From Meghimatium bilineatum (Eukaryota; Mollusca; Gastropoda; Stylommatophora; Philomycidae): a stretch of 64,000 nt of DNA. Shown here one piece after another: positions 11,001 to 25,000 of the stretch. The notes beneath the pieces were generated by a model. It had not been told where the DNA came from, did not search any database, and worked only from the letters and a program-made list of their open reading frames with translations. Where the stretch lies: NCBI GenBank assembly GCA_034231615.1, contig CM067306.1:45638094-45702093 (forward strand), given 5' to 3'. A program made the translations under genes and the position numbers. The first letter of the stretch is position 1. Each line of letters begins with the position of its first letter.

Positions 11001-13728
11001 TAATGCAGCTTAATACTTCAGAACACTGGTGTATTAAACACGAATTGGGAGTAGTGCAGTTTAGTACACCAAAACTCGTTGTATTCTGGCATATTACTCA
11101 CTAATTTGGTGTACTGAAGCTTACTACACCATAACTCAGTGTTTGCTTGTCACAAATATGGTATGTTGTAGCTTACGTCGTTAGAACTGGCGTTACACAC
11201 GAATTGAGTGTATTGCAGTTTAGTATGTCAGAACTCGTTGTATTCTGGCATATTACTCACAAATTCATTGTACTGAAGCTTACTAGACTAGAATTGAGTG
11301 TATACTGGCCCATTACACATGATTTCGTTGTATTGCAGCTTAATACTTCAGAACACTGGCGTATTAAACACGAATTGGGAGTATTGCAGTTTACTACACC
11401 AACTCGTTGTATTGTGGCATATTACTCACTAATGTGATGTACTAAAGATTACTACACCACAACACAGTTTGCTTGTCACAAATATGTATGTTGTAGCTTA
11501 CTTCGTTAGAACTGGCGTTACACACGAATTGAGTGTATTGCAGTTTAGTACGTCAGAACTCGTTGTATTCTGGCATATTACTCACAAATTCATTGTACTG
11601 AAGCTTACTACACTAGAATTGAGTAAATTCTGGCCCATTACACATGATTTCGTTGTATTGCAGCTTCATACGTCAGAACACTTGCGTATTACACACGAAT
11701 TGGGTGTACTGCAGTTTAGCACGCCAAAACTTGTTGTATTCTGGAATATTACTCACAAATTCATTGTACTGAAGCTTACTACACTAGAATTGAATGTATT
11801 CTGGTCAATTACACATGATTTCGTTGTATTGCAGCTTAATACTTCAGAACACGTTTATTAAACACGAATTGGGAGTAGTGCAGTTTAGTACGCCACAACT
11901 CGTTGTATTCTGGCATATTAATCACAAATTCATTGCACTGAAGCTTACTACACTAGAATTGAGTATATTCTGGCCCATTACACATGATTTCGTTGTATTG
12001 CAGCTTCATACGTCAGAACACTGGTGTATTAAACACGCATTGGGAGTAGTGCAGTTTAGTACGCCAAAACTCGTTGTATTCTGGCATATTAATCACAAAT
12101 TCATTGCACTGAAGCTTACTACACTAGAATTGAGTGTATAGAGGCCTATTGCACATGATTTCTTTGTATTGCAGTTTAATACGTCAGAACACTGGCGTAT
12201 CACATAGGAATTTGGTGTATTCCAGTTTAGTACGGCAAACCTCGTTGTATTCTGGCATATTACTCACAAATTCATTGTACTGAAGCTTACTACACTAGAA
12301 TTGAGTATATTCTGGCCCATTACACATGATTTCGTTGTATTGCAGCTTAATACGTCAGAACACTGGCGTATTACACACGAATTGGGTGTATTGCAGTTTA
12401 GTACACCAAAACTCATTGTATTCTGGCATATTACTCACTAATTTAGTGTACTGAAGCTTACTACACCACAACACAGTTTGCTTGTCACAAATATGTATGT
12501 TGTAGCTTACTTCGTTAGAACTGGCGTTACACACGAATTGAGTGTATTGCAGTTTAGTACGTCAGAACTCGTTGTATTCTGGCATATTACTCACAAATTC
12601 ATTGTACTGAAGCTTACTACACTAGAATTGAGTATATTCTGGCCCATTACACATGATTTCGTTGTATTGCAGCTTCATACGTCAGAACACTTGCGTATTA
12701 CACACGAATTGGGTGTACTGCAGTTTAGTACGCCAAAACTTGTTGTATTCTGGAATATTACTCACAAATTCATTGTACTGAAGCTTACTACACTAGAATT
12801 GAGTGTATTCTGGCCTACTACACTTGATTTCGTTGTAGTGCAGCTTAAAACGTCAGAACACTTGCGTATTACACACGAATTGGGTGTATTGCAGTTTAAG
12901 TACACCAAAACTTGTTGCATTCTGGCAGATTACTCACTAATTTGGTGTACTGAAGCTTACTACACCACAACTCAGTGTTTGCTTGTCACAAATATCGTAT
13001 GTTGTAGCTTACTTCGTTAGAACTGGCGTTACACACGAATTGAGTGTATTGCAGTTTAGTACGTCAGAACTCGTTGTATTCTGGCATATTACTCACAAAT
13101 TCATTGTACTGAAGCTTACTACACTAGAATTGAATGTATTCTGGTCAATTACACATGATTTCGTTGTATTGCAGCTTAATACTTCAGAACACTGGTGTAT
13201 TACACACGAATTGAGTGTATTGCAGTTTAGTACGTCAGAACTCGTTGTATTCTGGCATATTACTCACAAATTCATTGTACTGAAGCTTACTACACTAGAA
13301 TTGAATGTATTCTGGTCTATTACACTTGATTTCGTTGTAGTGCAGCTTACTACTTCAGAACACTGGCGTATTACACACGAATTGGGTGTATTGCAGTTTA
13401 GTACATCAAAACTCGTTGTATTCTGGCATATTACTCACTAATTTGGTGTACTGAAGCTTACTACACCATAACTCAGTGTTTGCTTGTCACAAATATGGTA
13501 TGTTGTAGCTTACGTCGTTAGAACTGGCGTTACACACGAATTGAGTGTATTGCAGTTTAGTATGTCAGAACTCGTTGTATTCTGGCATATTACTCACAAA
13601 TTCATTGTACTGAAGCTTACTAGACTAGAATTGAGTGTATACTGGCCCATTACACATGATTTCGTTGTATTGCAGCTTAATACTTGAGAACACTGGCGTA
13701 TTAAACACGAATTGGGAGTATTGCAGTT
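8075..13728 (+). repeat. Large duplication unit, copy 1 (offset 5,654 bp)
   Basis: Landmarks at 8,152, 8,477, 9,161 and 9,666 recur exactly 5,654 bp later. After 10,450 the offset becomes 5,665, because this copy lost 10 bp (CATTGTACTAGACTAG at 10,450) and one base near 10,522. After 11,060 it becomes 5,836, because one 171-bp A monomer is missing here. B elements start at 8184, 9193, 9695, 10361, 10675, 11176, 11501, 12510, 13012 and 13513. The 11,147-13,690 part matches 19,971-22,510 at 8,824 bp. Confidence 0.82.
10675..10691 (+). promoter_or_regulatory. Variant element ending GGCA
   Basis: CTTCGTTAGAACTGGCA, which differs only in the last base, outside the nine-base core. Eight copies, by start: 10675 16340 19328 25153 27649 43609 46113 47778. 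Confidence 0.4.
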
Positions 13729-16700
13729 TACTACACCAACTCGTTGTATTGTGGCATATTACTCACTAATGTGATGTACTAAAGATTACTACACCACAAC
13801 ACAGTTTGCTTTTCACAAATATGTATGTTGTAGCTTACTTCGTTAGAACTGGCGTTACACACGAATTGAGTGTATTGCAGTTTAGTACGTCAGAACTCGT
13901 TGTATTCTGGCATATTACTCACACATTCATTGTACTGAAGCTTACTACACTAGAATTGAGTAAATTCTGGCCCATTACACATGATTTCGTTGTATTGCAG
14001 CTTCATACGTCAGAACACTTGCGTATTACACACGAATTGGGTGTACTGCAGTTTAGCACGCCAAAACTTGTTGTATTCTGGAATATTACTCACAAATTCA
14101 TTGTACTGAAGCTTACTACACTAGAATTGAATGTATTCTGGTCAATTACACATGATTTCGTTGTATTGCAGCTTAATACTTCAGAACACGTTTATTAAAC
14201 ACGAATTGGGAGTAGTGCAGTTTAGTACGCCACAACTCGTTGTATTCTGGCATATTAATCACAAATTCATTGCACTGAAGCTTACTACACTAGAATTGAG
14301 TATATTCTGGCCCATTACACATGATTTCGTTGTATTGCAGCTTCATACGTCAGAACACTGGTGTATTAAACAAGCATTGGGAGTAGTGCAGTTTAGTACG
14401 CCAAAACTCGTTGTATTCTGGCATATTAATCACAAATTCATTGCACTGAAGCTTACTACACTAGAATTGAGTGTATAGAGGCCTATTGCACATGATTTCT
14501 TTGTATTGCAGCTTAATACGTCAGAACACTGGCGTATCACATAGGAATTTGGTGTATTCCAGTTTAGTACGGCAAACCTCGTTGTATTCTGGCATATTAC
14601 TCACAAATTCATTGTACTGAAGCTTACTACACTAGAATTGAGTATATTCTGGCCCATTACACATGATTTCGTTGTATTGCAGCTTAATACGTCAGAACAC
14701 TGGCGTATTACACACGAATTGGGTGTATTGCAGTTTAGTACACCAAAACTCATTGTATTCTGGCATATTACTCACTAATTTAGTGTACTGAAGCTTACTA
14801 CACCACAACACAGTTTGCTTGTCACAAATATGTATGTTGTAGCTTACTTCGTTAGAACTGGCGTTACACACGAATTGAGTGTATTGCAGTTTAGTACGTC
14901 AGAACTCGTTGTATTCTGGCATATTACTCACAAATTCATTGTACTGAAGCTTACTACACTAGAATTGAGTATATTCTGGCCCATTACACATGATTTCGTT
15001 GTATTGCAGCTTCATACGTCAGAACACTTGCGTATTACACACGAATTGGGTGTACTGCAGTTTAGTACGCCAAAACTTGTTGTATTCTGGAATATTACTC
15101 ACAAATTCATTGTACTGAAGCTTACTACACTAGAATTGAGTGTATTCTGGCCTATTACACTTGATTTCGTTGTAGTGCAGCTTAAAACGTCAGAACACTT
15201 GCGTATTACACACGAATTGGGTGTATTGCAGTTTAAGTACACCAAAACTCGTTGCATTCTGGCAGATTACTCATTAATTTGGTGTACTGAAGCTTACTAC
15301 ACCACAACTCAGTGTTTGCTTGTCACAAATATCGTATGTTGTAGCTTACTTCGTTAGAACTGGCGTTACACACGAATTGAGTGTATTGCAGTTTAGTACG
15401 TCAGAACTCGTTGTATTCTGGCATATTACTCACAAATTCATTGTACTGAAGCTTACTACACTAGAATTGAATGTATTCTGGTCAATTACACATGATTTCG
15501 TTGTATTGCAGCTTAATACTTCAGAACACTGGTGTATTAAACACGAATTGGGAGTAGTGCAGTTTAGTACGCCAAAACTCGTTGTATTCTGGCATATTAA
15601 TCACAAATTCATTGCACTGAAGCTTACTACACTAGAATTGAGTGTATAGAGGCCTATTGCACATGATTTCTTTGTATTGCAGCTTAATACGTCAGAACAC
15701 TGGCGTATCACATAGGAATTTGGTGTATTCCAGTTTAGTACGGCAAACCTCGTTGTATTCTGGCATATTACTCACAAAGTCATTGTACTGAAGCTTACTA
15801 CACTAGAATTGAGTATATTCTGGCCCATTACACATGATTTCGTTGTATTGCAGCTTAATACGTCAGAACACTGGCGTATTACACACGAATTGGGTGTATT
15901 GCAGTTTAGTACACCAAAACTCGTTGTATTCTGGCATATTACTCACTAATTTGGTGTACTGAAGCTTACTAAACTCAGTGTTTGCTTGTCACAAATATGG
16001 TATGTTGTAGCTTACGTCGTTAGAACTGGCGTTACACACGAATTGAGTGTATTGCAGTTTAGTATGTCAGAACTCGTTGTATTCTGGCATATTACTCACA
16101 AATTCATTGTACTGAAGCTTACTAGACTAGAATTGAGTGTATACTGGCCCATTACACATGATTTCGTTGTATTGCAGCTTAATACTTGAGAACACTGGCG
16201 TATTAAACGCGAATTGGGAGTATTGCAGTTTACTACACAAACTCGTTGTATTGTGGCATATTACTCACTAATGTGGTGTACTGAAGATTGCTACACCACA
16301 ACACAGTTTGCTTGTCACAAATATGTATGTTGTAGCTTACTTCGTTAGAACTGGCATTACACACGAATTGAGTGTATTGCAGTTTAGTACGTCAGAACTC
16401 GTTGTATTCTGGCATATTACTCACAAATTCATTGTACTGAAGCTTACTACACTAGAATTGAATGTATTCTGGTCAATTACACATGATTTCGTTGTATTGC
16501 AGCTTAATACTTCAGAACACTGGTGTATTAAACACGAATTGGGAGTAGTGCAGTTTAGTACGCCAAAACTCGTTGTATTCTGGAATATTACTCACAAATT
16601 CATTGTACTGAAGCTTACTACACTAGAATTGAATGTATTCTGGTCAATTACACATGATTTCGTTGTAATGCAGCTTAATACTTCAGAACACTGGTGTATT

Positions 16701-18690
16701 AAACACGAATTGGGAGTAGTGCAGTTTAGTACGCCAAAACTCGTTGTATTCTGGCATATTACTCACAAATTCATTGTACTGAAGCTTACTACACTAGAAT
16801 TGAGTATATTCTGGCCCAATACACATGATTTCGTTGTATTGCAGCTTAATACGTCAGAACACTGGCGTATTACACACGAATTGGGTGTATTGCAGTTTAG
16901 TACACCAAAACTCGTTGTATTCTGGCATATTACTCACTAATTTGGTGTACTGAAGCTTACTACACCATAACTCAGTGTTTGCTTGTCACAAATATGGTAT
17001 GTTGTAGCTTACGTCGTTAGAACTGGCGTTACACACGAATTGAGTGTATTGCAGTTTAGTATGTCAGAACTCGTTGTATTCTGGCATATTACTCACAAAT
17101 TCATTGTACTGAAGCTTACTAGACTAGAATTGAGTGTATACTGGCCCATTACACATGATTTCGTTGTATTGCAGCTTAATACTTCAGAACACTGGCGTAT
17201 TAAACACGAATTGGGAGTATTGCAGTTTACTACACCAACTCGTTGTATTGTGGCATATTACTCACTAATGTGATGTACTAAAGATTACTACACCACAACA
17301 CAGTTTGCTTGTCACAAATATGTATGTTGTAGCTTACTTCGTTAGAACTGGCGTTACACACGAATTGAGTGTATTGCAGTTTAGTACGTCAGAACTCGTT
17401 GTATTCTGGCATATTACTCACAAATTCATTGTACTGAAGCTTACTACACTAGAATTGAGTAAATTCTGGACCATTACACATGATTTCGTTGTATTGCAGC
17501 TTCATACGTCAGAACACTTGCGTATTACACACGAATTGGGTGTACTGCAGTTTAGCACGCCAAAACTTGTTGTATTCTGGAATATTACTCACAAATTCAT
17601 TGCACTGAAGCTTACTACACTAGAATTGAGTGTATAGAGGCCTATTGCACATGATTTCTTTGTATTGCAGCTTAATACGTCAGAACACTGGCGTATCACA
17701 TAGGAATTTGGTGTATTCCAGTTTAGTACGGCAAACCTCGTTGTATTCTGGCATATTACTCACAAATTCATTGTACTGAAGCTTACTACACTAGAATTGA
17801 GTATATTCTGGCCCATTACACATGATTTCGTTGTATTGCAGCTTAATACGTCAGAACACTGGCGTATTACACACGAATTGGGTGTATTGCAGTTTAGTAC
17901 ACCAAAACTCATTGTATTCTGGCATATTACTCACTAATTTAGTGTACTGAAGCTTACTACACCACAACACAGTTTGCTTGTCACAAATATGTATGTTGTA
18001 GCTTACTTCGTTAGAACTGGCGTTACACACGAATTGAGTGTATTGCAGTTTAGTACGTCAGAACTCGTTGTATTCTGGCATATTACTCACAAATTCATTG
18101 TACTGAAGCTTACTACACTAGAATTGAGTATATTCTGGCCCATTACACATGATTTCGTTGTATTGCAGCTTCATACGTCAGAACACTTGCGTATTACACA
18201 CGAATTGGGTGTACTGCAGTTTAGTACGCCAAAACTTGTTGTATTCTGGAATATTACTCACAAATTCATTGTAGTGAAGCTTACTACACTAGAATTGAGT
18301 GTATTCTGGACTATTACACTTGATTTCGTTGTAGTGCAGCTTAAAACGTCAGAACACTTGCGTATTACACACGAATTGGGTGTATTGCAGTTTAAGTACA
18401 CCAAAACTCGTTGCATTCTGGCAGATTACTCATTAATTTGGTGTACTGAAGCTTACTACACCACAACTCAGTGTTTGCTTGTCACAAATATCGTATGTTG
18501 TAGCTTACTTCGTTAGAACTGGCGTTACACACGAATTGAGTGTATTGCAGTTTAGTACGTCAGAACTCGTTGTATTCTGGCATATTACTCACAAATTCAT
18601 TGTACTGAAGCTTACTACACTAGAATTGAATGTATTCTGGTCAATTACACATGATTTCGTTGTATTGCAGCTTAATACTTCAGAACACTG
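13729..18690 (+). repeat. Large duplication unit, copy 2 (offset 5,654 bp)
   Basis: This copy matches the preceding unit with a few indels. It retains the 10 bp and the 171-bp monomer missing there, but has lost 340 bp (two A monomers) near 17,590 relative to 11,76x-12,10x. Single-base differences I noticed include TGCTTTTCACAAAT at about 13,808 against TGCTTGTCACAAAT. The region from 15,776 is itself the first member of a 2,988-bp duplication. Confidence 0.8.
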
Positions 18691-18763
18691 GTGTATTAAA
18701 CACGAATTGGGAGTAGTGCAGTTTAGTACGCCAAAACTCGTTGTATTCTGGCATATTACTCAC
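15776..18763 (+). repeat. 2,988-bp duplication, copy 1
   Basis: Starts at the marker CACAAAGTCATTG, which also occurs at 10,12x and 18,76x. Landmarks at 15,986, 16,308, 16,983 and 17,305 recur 2,988 bp later. After 17,590 the offset grows to 3,328 because 340 bp are missing here. Confidence 0.8.
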
Positions 18764-21700
18764 AAAGTCATTGTACTGAAGCTTACTACACTAGAATTGA
18801 GTATATTCTGGCCCATTACACATGATTTCGTTGTATTGCAGCTTAATACGTCAGAACACTGGCGTATTACACACGAATTGGGTGTATTGCAGTTTAGTAC
18901 ACCAAAACTCGTTGTATTCTGGCATATTACTCACTAATTTGGTGTACTGAAGCTTACTAAACTCAGTGTTTGCTTGTCACAAATATGGTATGTTGTAGCT
19001 TACGTCGTTAGAACTGGCGTTACACACGAATTGAGTGTATTGCAGTTTAGTATGTCAGAACTCGTTGTATTCTGGCATATTACTCACAAATTCATTGTAC
19101 TGAAGCTTACTAGACTAGAATTGAGTGTATACTGGCCCATTACACATGATTTCGTTGTATTGCAGCTTAATACTTGAGAACACTGGCGTATTAAACGCGA
19201 ATTGGGAGTATTGCAGTTTACTACACAAACTCGTTGTATTGTGGCATATTACTCACTAATGTGGTGTACTGAAGATTGCTACACCACAACACAGTTTGCT
19301 TGTCACAAATATGTATGTTGTAGCTTACTTCGTTAGAACTGGCATTACACACGAATTGAGTGTATTGCAGTTTAGTACGTCAGAACTCGTTGTATTCTGG
19401 CATATTACTCACAAATTCATTGTACTGAAGCTTACTACACTAGAATTGAATGTATTCTGGTCAATTACACATGATTTCGTTGTATTGCAGCTTAATACTT
19501 CAGAACACTGGTGTATTAAACACGAATTGGGAGTAGTGCAGTTTAGTACGCCAAAACTCGTTGTATTCTGGAATATTACTCACAAATTCATTGTACTGAA
19601 GCTTACTACACTAGAATTGAATGTATTCTGGTCAATTACACATGATTTCGTTGTAATGCAGCTTAATACTTCAGAACACTGGTGTATTAAACACGAATTG
19701 GGAGTAGTGCAGTTTAGTACGCCAAAACTCGTTGTATTCTGGCATATTACTCACAAATTCATTGTACTGAAGCTTACTACACTAGAATTGAGTATATTCT
19801 GGCCCATTACACATGATTTCGTTGTATTGCAGCTTAATACGTCAGAACACTGGCGTATTACACACGAATTGGGTGTATTGCAGTTTAGTACACCAAAACT
19901 CGTTGTATTCTGGCATATTACTCACTAATTTGGTGTACTGAAGCTTACTACACCATAACTCAGTGTTTGCTTGTCACAAATATGGTATGTTGTAGCTTAC
20001 GTCGTTAGAACTGGCGTTACACACGAATTGAGTGTATTGCAGTTTAGTATGTCAGAACTCGTTGTATTCTGGCATATTACTCACAAATTCATTGTACTGA
20101 AGCTTACTAGACTAGAATTGAGTGTATACTGGCCCATTACACATGATTTCGTTGTATTGCAGCTTAATACTTCAGAACACTGGCGTATTAAACACGAATT
20201 GGGAGTATTGCAGTTTACTACACCAACTCGTTGTATTGTGGCATATTACTCACTAATGTGATGTACTAAAGATTACTACACCACAACACAGTTTGCTTGT
20301 CACAAATATGTATGTTGTAGCTTACTTCGTTAGAACTGGCGTTACACACGAATTGAGTGTATTGCAGTTTAGTACGTCAGAACTCGTTGTATTCTGGCAT
20401 ATTACTCACAAATTCATTGTACTGAAGCTTACTACACTAGAATTGAGTAAATTCTGGCCCATTACACATGATTTCGTTGTATTGCAGCTTCATACGTCAG
20501 AACACTTGCGTATTACACACGAATTGGGTGTACTGCAGTTTAGCACGCCAAAACTTGTTGTATTCTGGAATATTACTCACAAATTCATTGTACTGAAGCT
20601 TACTACACTAGAATTGAATGTATTCTGGTCAATTACACATGATTTCGTTGTATTGCAGCTTAATACTTCAGAACACGTTTATTAAACACGAATTGGGAGT
20701 AGTGCAGTTTAGTACGCCACAACTCGTTGTATTCTGGCATATTAATCACAAATTCATTGCACTGAAGCTTACTACACTAGAATTGAGTATATTCTGGCCC
20801 ATTACACATGATTTCGTTGTATTGCAGCTTCATACGTCAGAACACTGGTGTATTAAACACGCATTGGGAGTAGTGCAGTTTAGTACGCCAAAACTCGTTG
20901 TATTCTGGCATATTAATCACAAATTCATTGCACTGAAGCTTACTACACTAGAATTGAGTGTATAGAGGCCTATTGCACATGATTTCTTTGTATTGCAGTT
21001 TAATACGTCAGAACACTGGCGTATCACATAGGAATTTGGTGTATTCCAGTTTAGTACGGCAAACCTCGTTGTATTCTGGCATATTACTCACAAATTCATT
21101 GTACTGAAGCTTACTACACTAGAATTGAGTATATTCTGGCCCATTACACATGATTTCGTTGTATTGCAGCTTAATACGTCAGAACACTGGCGTATTACAC
21201 ACGAATTGGGTGTATTGCAGTTTAGTACACCAAAACTCATTGTATTCTGGCATATTACTCACTAATTTAGTGTACTGAAGCTTACTACACCACAACACAG
21301 TTTGCTTGTCACAAATATGTATGTTGTAGCTTACTTCGTTAGAACTGGCGTTACACACGAATTGAGTGTATTGCAGTTTAGTACGTCAGAACTCGTTGTA
21401 TTCTGGCATATTACTCACAAATTCATTGTACTGAAGCTTACTACACTAGAATTGAGTATATTCTGGCCCATTACACATGATTTCGTTGTATTGCAGCTTC
21501 ATACGTCAGAACACTTGCGTATTACACACGAATTTGGTGTACTGCAGTTTAGTACGCCAAAACTTGTTGTATTCTGGAATATTACTCACAAATTCATTGT
21601 ACTGAAGCTTACTACACTAGAATTGAGTGTATTCTGGCCTACTACACTTGATTTCGTTGTAGTGCAGCTTAAAACGTCAGAACACTTGCGTATTACACAC

Positions 21701-22020
21701 GAATTGGGTGTATTGCAGTTTAAGTACACCAAAACTCGTTGCATTCTGGCAGATTACTCACTAATTTGGTGTACTGAAGCTTACTACACCACAACTCAGT
21801 GTTTGCTTGTCACAAATATCGTATGTTGTAGCTTACTTCGTTAGAACTGGCGTTACACACGAATTGAGTGTATTGCAGTTTAGTACGTCAGAACTCGTTG
21901 TATTCTGGCATATTACTCACAAATTCATTGTACTGAAGCTTACTACACTAGAATTGAATGTATTCTGGTCAATTACACATGATTTCGTTGTATTGCAGCT
22001 TAATACTTCAGAACACTGGT
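18764..22020 (+). repeat. 2,988-bp duplication, copy 2
   Basis: Begins at the same CACAAAGTCATTG marker. It is about 340 bp longer than copy 1 because it keeps two A monomers. The match ends near 22,020, where GTATTACACACGAATTGAG replaces GTATTAAACACG of copy 1. Much of this stretch (19,971 on) also matches 11,147 on at an offset of 8,824 bp, so it is a mosaic of two donors. Confidence 0.78.
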
Positions 22021-25000
22021 GTATTACACACGAATTGAGTGTATTGCAGTTTAGTACGTCAGAACTCGTTGTATTCTGGCATATTACTCACAAATTCATT
22101 GTACTGAAGCTTACTACACTAGAATTGAATGTATTCTGGTCTATTACACTTGATTTCGTTGTAGTGCAGCTTAATACTTCAGAACACTGGCGTATTACAC
22201 ACGAATTGGGTGTATTGCAGTTTAGTACACCAAAACTCGTTGTATTCTGGCATATTACTCACTAATTTGGTGTACTGAAGCTTACTACACCATAACTCAG
22301 TGTTTGCTTGTCACAAATATGGTATGTTGTAGCTTACGTCGTTAGAACTGGCGTTACACACGAATTGAGTGTATTGCAGTTTAGTATGTCAGAACTCGTT
22401 GTATTCTGGCATATTACTCACAAATTCATTGTACTGAAGCTTACTAGACTAGAATTGAGTGTATACTGGCCCATTACACATGATTTCGTTGTATTGCAGC
22501 TTAATACTTGAGAACACTGGCGTATTAAACGCGAATTGGGAGTATTGCAGTTTACTACACAAACTCGTTGTATTGTGGCATATTACTCACTAATGTGGTG
22601 TACTGAAGATTGCTACACCACAACACAGTTTGCTTGTCACAAATATGTATGTTGTAGCTTACTTCGTTAGAACTGGCGTTACACACGAATTGAGTGTATT
22701 GCAGTTTAGTACGTCAGAACTCGTTGTATTCTGGCATATTACTCACAAATTCATTGTACTGAAGCTTACTACACTAGAATTGAGTATATTCTGGGCCATT
22801 ACACATGATTTCGTTGTATTGCAGCTTCATACGTCAGAACACTGGCGTATACACAAGAATTGGGTGTATTTCAGTGTAGTACGCCAACTCTCGTTGTATT
22901 CTGGAATATTATACATTCATTGTAGTGAAGCTTACTACACTAGAATTGAGTGTATACTGGCCTATTGCACATGATTTCGTTGTATTGCAGCTTAATACTT
23001 CAGAACACTGGCGTATACACAAGAATTGGGTGTACTGCAGTTTAGTACGCCAAAACTTGTTGTATTCTGGAATATTACTCACAAATTCATTGTACTGAAG
23101 CTTACTACACTAGAATTGAGTGTATTCTGGCCTATTACACTTGATTTCGTTGTAGTGCAGCTTAAAACGTCAGAATACTTGCGTATTACGCACGAATTGG
23201 GTGTATTACAGTTTAAGTACACCAAAACTCGTTGCATTCTGGCAGATTACTCACTAATTTGGTGTACTGAAGCTTACTACACCACAACTCAGTGTTTGCT
23301 TGTCACAAATATGGTATGTTGTAGCTTACTTCGTTAGAACTGGCGTTACACACGAATTGAGTGTATTGCAGTTTAGTACGTCAGAACTCGTTGTATTCTG
23401 GCATATTACTCACAAATTCATTGTACTGAAGCTTACTACACTAGAATTGAATGTATTCTGGTCAATTACACATGATTTCGTTGTATTGCAGCTTAATACT
23501 TCAGAAACTGGTGTATTAAACACGAATTGGGAGTATTGCAGTTTAGTACGTCAGAACTCGTTGTATTCTGGCATATTACTCACAAATTCATTGTACTGAA
23601 GCTTACTACACTAGAATTGAATGTATTCTGGTCAATTACACATGATTTCGTTGTATTGCAGCTTAATACTTCAGAAACTGGTGTATTAAACACGAATTGG
23701 GAGTATTGCAGTTTACTACACCAACTCGTTGTATTGTGGCATATTACTCACTAATGTGGTGTACTGAAGCTTACTACACCACAACTACGTGTTTGCTTGT
23801 CACAAATATGGTATGTTGTAGCTTACTTCGTTAGAACTGGCGTTACACACGAATTGAGTGTATTGCAGTTTAGTACGTCAGAACTCGTTGTATTCTGGCA
23901 TATTACTCACAAATTCATTGTACTGAAGCTTACTACACTAGAATTGAATGTATTCTGGTCAATTACACATGATTTCGTTGTATTGCAGCTTAATACTTCA
24001 GAAACTGGTGTATTAAACACGAATTGGGAGTATTGCAGTTTACTACACCAACTCGTTGTATTGTGGCATATTACTCACTAATGTGGTGTACTGAAGATTA
24101 CTACACCACAACACAGTTTGCTTGTCACAAATATGTATGTTGTAGCTTACTTCGTTAGAACTGGCGTTACACACGAATTGTGTATTGCAGTTTAGTACGT
24201 CAGAACTTAGTTGTATTCTGGCATATTACTCACACATTCATTGTACTGAAGCTTACTACACGAGAATTGAGTATATTCTGGCCCATTACACATGATTTCG
24301 TTGTATTGCAGCTTCATACGTCAGAACACTTGCGTATTACACACGAATTGGGTGTATTGCAGTTTAGTACGCCAAAACTTGTTGTATTCTGGAATATTAC
24401 TCACAAATTCATTGTACTGAAGCTTACTACACTAGAATTGAGTGTATTCTGGCCTATTACACTTGATTTCGTTGTAGTGCAGCTTAAAACGTCAGAACAC
24501 TTGCGTATTACACACGAATTGGGTGTATTGCAGTTTAAGTACACCAAAACTCGTTGCATTCTGGCAGATTACTCACTAATTTGGTGTACTGAAGCTTACT
24601 ACACCACAACTCAGTGTTTGCTTGTCACAAATATAGTATGTTGTAGCTTACTTCGTTAGAACTGGCGTTACACACGAATTGAGTGTATTGCAGTTTAGTA
24701 CGTCAGAACTCGTTGTATTCTGGCATATTACTCACAAATTCATTGTACTGAAGCTTACTACACTAGAATTGAGTAAATTTTGGCCCATTACACATGATTT
24801 CGTTGTATTGCAGCTTCATACGTCAGAACACTTGCGTATTACACACGAATTGGGTGTACTGCAGTTTAGCACGCCAAAACTTGTTGTATTCTGGAATATT
24901 ACTCACAAATTCATTGTACTGAAGCTTACTACACTAGAATTGAGTGTATTCTGGCCTATTACACTTGATTTCGTTGTAGTGCAGCTTAAAACGTCAGAAT

